NCBI GenBank assembly: GCA_902766805.1
Contig: CACXFF010000181.1
Coordinates: forward strand, 1-7,343
Length of the DNA stretch: 7,343 nt
Direction of reading: 5' to 3'
Source of the DNA: an uncultured Coriobacteriaceae bacterium
GTDB lineage: Bacteria; Actinomycetota; Coriobacteriia; Coriobacteriales; Atopobiaceae
Shown here: positions 5,439-7,343 of the stretch, piece by piece
Layout: each line of letters opens with the position of its first letter
Numbering within the stretch: position 1 is the stretch's first letter
Position numbers and translations under genes: made by a program
The notes under the pieces: generated by a model
What the model saw: the letters and a program-made list of their open reading frames with translations, nothing else
What the model was told of the DNA's origin: nothing
Databases searched by the model: none

Positions 5439-7343
5439 ATGTTCGATGGATTCGTGTCCGTGGCAACCCGTGCCCCGCGCGTGCGCGTGGCCGACGTCGG
5501 CAGCAACCTTGAGGCTTGCGTGGCCGCTGCGCGTGAGGCCGCAGGCCAAGGCGCCAAGGTCGTGGTGCTGTCGCAGCTGTGCCTCACGGGCTGCACCTGC
5601 GGCGACCTGTTTGGCCAAGACATCCTGCTCGACGTCGCCGAGGAGGCGGTGCTGTCCTTTGCCCAGCAGACCGAAGACCTCGACGCCCTGCTGCTGGTGG
5701 GCGCCCCGTTGCGCGTGGTGGGCAAGCTCTACAACTGCGCCATCGCCGTCTGCCATGGCGAGCTGCTGGGCATCGTGCCGCAGCAGGCGGTGGACGCCGT
5801 CGGCCCCTTCCAACCCGGCCCCGAGGAAGTCTCGCTCGTCCCCTTTGGCGAGGACTACGTGCTGCCGTTCGGCGCCAACCAACTGTTTGCCTGCGACAGC
5901 TTGCCCGAACTCGTCGTGGCCGTTGAACTGGGCGCGGACCTGCTGGTGCCCTGCGCCCCGAGCGTGGCCCACGCCTTGGCTGGCGCGACCCTGATCGCCA
6001 ACCTTGCCGCCGCGCCGGAGATCGTGGGCAAGGCCGCACGCGACCGTGCGCTGGTCACGCTGCAGTCCGCGCAGCTGCTCTGCGCGTATGCGAGCGCCAG
6101 CGCCGGTGCTGGCGAGTCCACGACCGACGGCGTGTACGCGGGACAGTGCCTCATCGCCGAGGCGGGCACCCTGCTCGCTCAGGCCGAACCGTTTGGCGCT
6201 CAGGCGGCGCTGACACAGGTGGATGTGGACCTGCTGGCCTCCGAGCGTAGGCGTCAGGACTCGTTTGCCCCGGCCGATGACGCGGCTGACGGCTATTGGG
6301 TCAGCGACTTCGACCTGGAGTTGGAGGAATGCCACCTCACGCGCGAAGTGGACCCCCACCCCTTCACTCCGCAGGATCCGGCCGAGCGCGCCGAGCGCTG
6401 CGAGGCCATCCTCAACATCCAGGCCCACGGCCTGGCCGAGCGCATGGGTGCCATCGGCTCCAAACGTGCCGTGATCGGCATCTCGGGCGGCCTCGACTCC
6501 ACGCTGGCCCTGCTGGTGACTGCGCGCGCCTTTGACCTGCTGGGACTCGAGCGCTCGGGCATTCTGGCCATCACGATGCCGGGCTTTGGCACGACCGACC
6601 GCACGCACAACAACGCCTGGCAGCTTTCCGAGAGCCTGGGGGCGGAGGTGCGCGAGATCGCCATTGGCGCGAGCGTGCGCCAGCACTTCGCCGACATCGG
6701 TCACGACGAGACCGTGCGCAACGCCGCCTACGAAAACGCCCAAGCACGTGAGCGCACGCAGATCCTCATGGACGTGGCCAACGACATCGGCGGCCTCGTG
6801 GTGGGGACGGGCGACCTGTCGGAGCTCGCGTTGGGCTGGGCGACCTACAACGGCGACCACATGTCCATGTACGGCGTGAACGGCGGCGTGCCCAAGACCC
6901 TGGTGCGTCACCTGGTGCGTCATGTGGCCAACACCTGCGGCGACGAGCGCGAGGCGCAGGTGCTGCTCGACGTGCTGGACACGCCCGTGAGCCCCGAGCT
7001 GCTTCCCGCCAACGAGGACGGCACCATCGCCCAGCAGACCGAGGACCTCGTGGGGCCCTATGAGCTGCACGACTTCTTTGTGTACCAGATGCTGCGCTAC
7101 GGCATGCGCCCGCGCAAGGTGCTGCGCCTCGCCTGCGAGGCCTTTGCCGGCAGCTATGACGAGCAGACCATCCTCAAGTGGCTGCGCGTGTTCTACCGGC
7201 GCTTCTTCAGCCAGCAGTTCAAGCGCAGCTGCAGCCCGGACGGCCCGGCGATCGGCAGCGTGGGCCTCTCGCCGCGCACGGCCCTGCGCATGCCCAGCGA
7301 TGCCAGCAGTCGCCTGTGGCTCGCCGAGCTCGAAGAGCTGTAA
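5439..7343 (+). CDS. nadE: NAD+ synthetase of the glutamine-dependent (two-domain) type with a catalytically dead glutaminase domain
   Basis: The 634-residue protein aligns over its whole length with two-domain NAD+ synthetases such as M. tuberculosis NadE (679 residues). These make NAD+ from deamido-NAD+ and ATP, the last step of NAD synthesis in the cytoplasm. The C-terminal synthetase half looks complete: SGGLDS pyrophosphatase loop (349-354), GTGDLSELALGW (456-467), VPKT (484-487), VGPYELHDFF and a C-terminal FKRS...LSPR..PSD segment. The N-terminal nitrilase-like half, which normally frees ammonia from glutamine with a Glu-Lys-Cys triad, keeps fold motifs (CGDLF, GKLYNCA, ALAGATLIANL, GESTTD). 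However, Gln46 replaces Glu (PEL is SQL), Gln115 replaces Lys (VPK is VPQ) and Gly165 replaces Cys (VEICED is VELGAD). The Glu-Lys spacing, 69 residues, equals that of the tuberculosis enzyme, so alignment error is unlikely. It probably uses free ammonia. The last codon of the window is its TAA. Confidence 0.95.
   Translation: MFDGFVSVATRAPRVRVADVGSNLEACVAAAREAAGQGAKVVVLSQLCLTGCTCGDLFGQDILLDVAEEAVLSFAQQTEDLDALLLVGAPLRVVGKLYNCAIAVCHGELLGIVPQQAVDAVGPFQPGPEEVSLVPFGEDYVLPFGANQLFACDSLPELVVAVELGADLLVPCAPSVAHALAGATLIANLAAAPEIVGKAARDRALVTLQSAQLLCAYASASAGAGESTTDGVYAGQCLIAEAGTLLAQAEPFGAQAALTQVDVDLLASERRRQDSFAPADDAADGYWVSDFDLELEECHLTREVDPHPFTPQDPAERAERCEAILNIQAHGLAERMGAIGSKRAVIGISGGLDSTLALLVTARAFDLLGLERSGILAITMPGFGTTDRTHNNAWQLSESLGAEVREIAIGASVRQHFADIGHDETVRNAAYENAQARERTQILMDVANDIGGLVVGTGDLSELALGWATYNGDHMSMYGVNGGVPKTLVRHLVRHVANTCGDEREAQVLLDVLDTPVSPELLPANEDGTIAQQTEDLVGPYELHDFFVYQMLRYGMRPRKVLRLACEAFAGSYDEQTILKWLRVFYRRFFSQQFKRSCSPDGPAIGSVGLSPRTALRMPSDASSRLWLAELEEL

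Noticed and set aside
3360..7070. A 1236-codon open frame on the - strand
   Set aside because: It lies opposite the amidohydrolase and nadE, both of which have clear family motifs, and runs through the intergenic gap. Long antisense open frames are expected in GC-rich DNA. The translation is low-complexity in Ala, Arg, Gly, His and Val, without recognisable domains.

Overview
The window is GC-rich DNA with four same-strand genes. The layout and protein style fit a high-GC actinobacterium, most likely an anaerobic member of class Coriobacteriia (the Olsenella/Collinsella/Atopobium group). That placement is inferred from composition and protein resemblance, not from a marker gene.

Layout, all on the + strand: (1) the 3' end of glgB, glycogen branching enzyme, ending in a Lys/Ala/Pro-rich tail; (2) a UUCG-loop terminator and an AT-richer leader; (3) a complete glgP, glycogen phosphorylase; (4) a short spacer with a tandem LacI-operator-like palindrome, a second UUCG terminator, a 35-nt hairpin and a 14-bp perfect palindrome; (5) a complete YtcJ-type metal-dependent amidohydrolase; (6) a roughly 370-bp non-coding gap built from repeats, including a 29-bp imperfect inverted repeat; (7) nadE, encoding a two-domain NAD+ synthetase, whose stop codon is the last codon of the window.

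glgB and glgP form a glycogen module: GlgB makes alpha-1,6 branches and GlgP releases glucose-1-phosphate from chain ends. A good terminator separates them, so they are probably separate transcription units. The amidohydrolase and nadE each have their own ribosome binding site and a candidate -10 element, with no obvious pathway link to glycogen.

The most striking observation is in NadE. Its C-terminal ATP-dependent synthetase half looks intact, but its N-terminal nitrilase-like glutaminase domain has lost all three catalytic residues: Glu to Gln46, Lys to Gln115 and Cys to Gly165. The fold-defining surroundings are kept. This predicts an NAD+ synthetase that uses free ammonia and carries a pseudo-glutaminase domain. 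Secondary observations are a shared 11-bp operator-like motif (end of glgP and nadE promoter), the repeat-rich gap before nadE, the palindromic control region before the amidohydrolase, and the polycationic GlgB tail.
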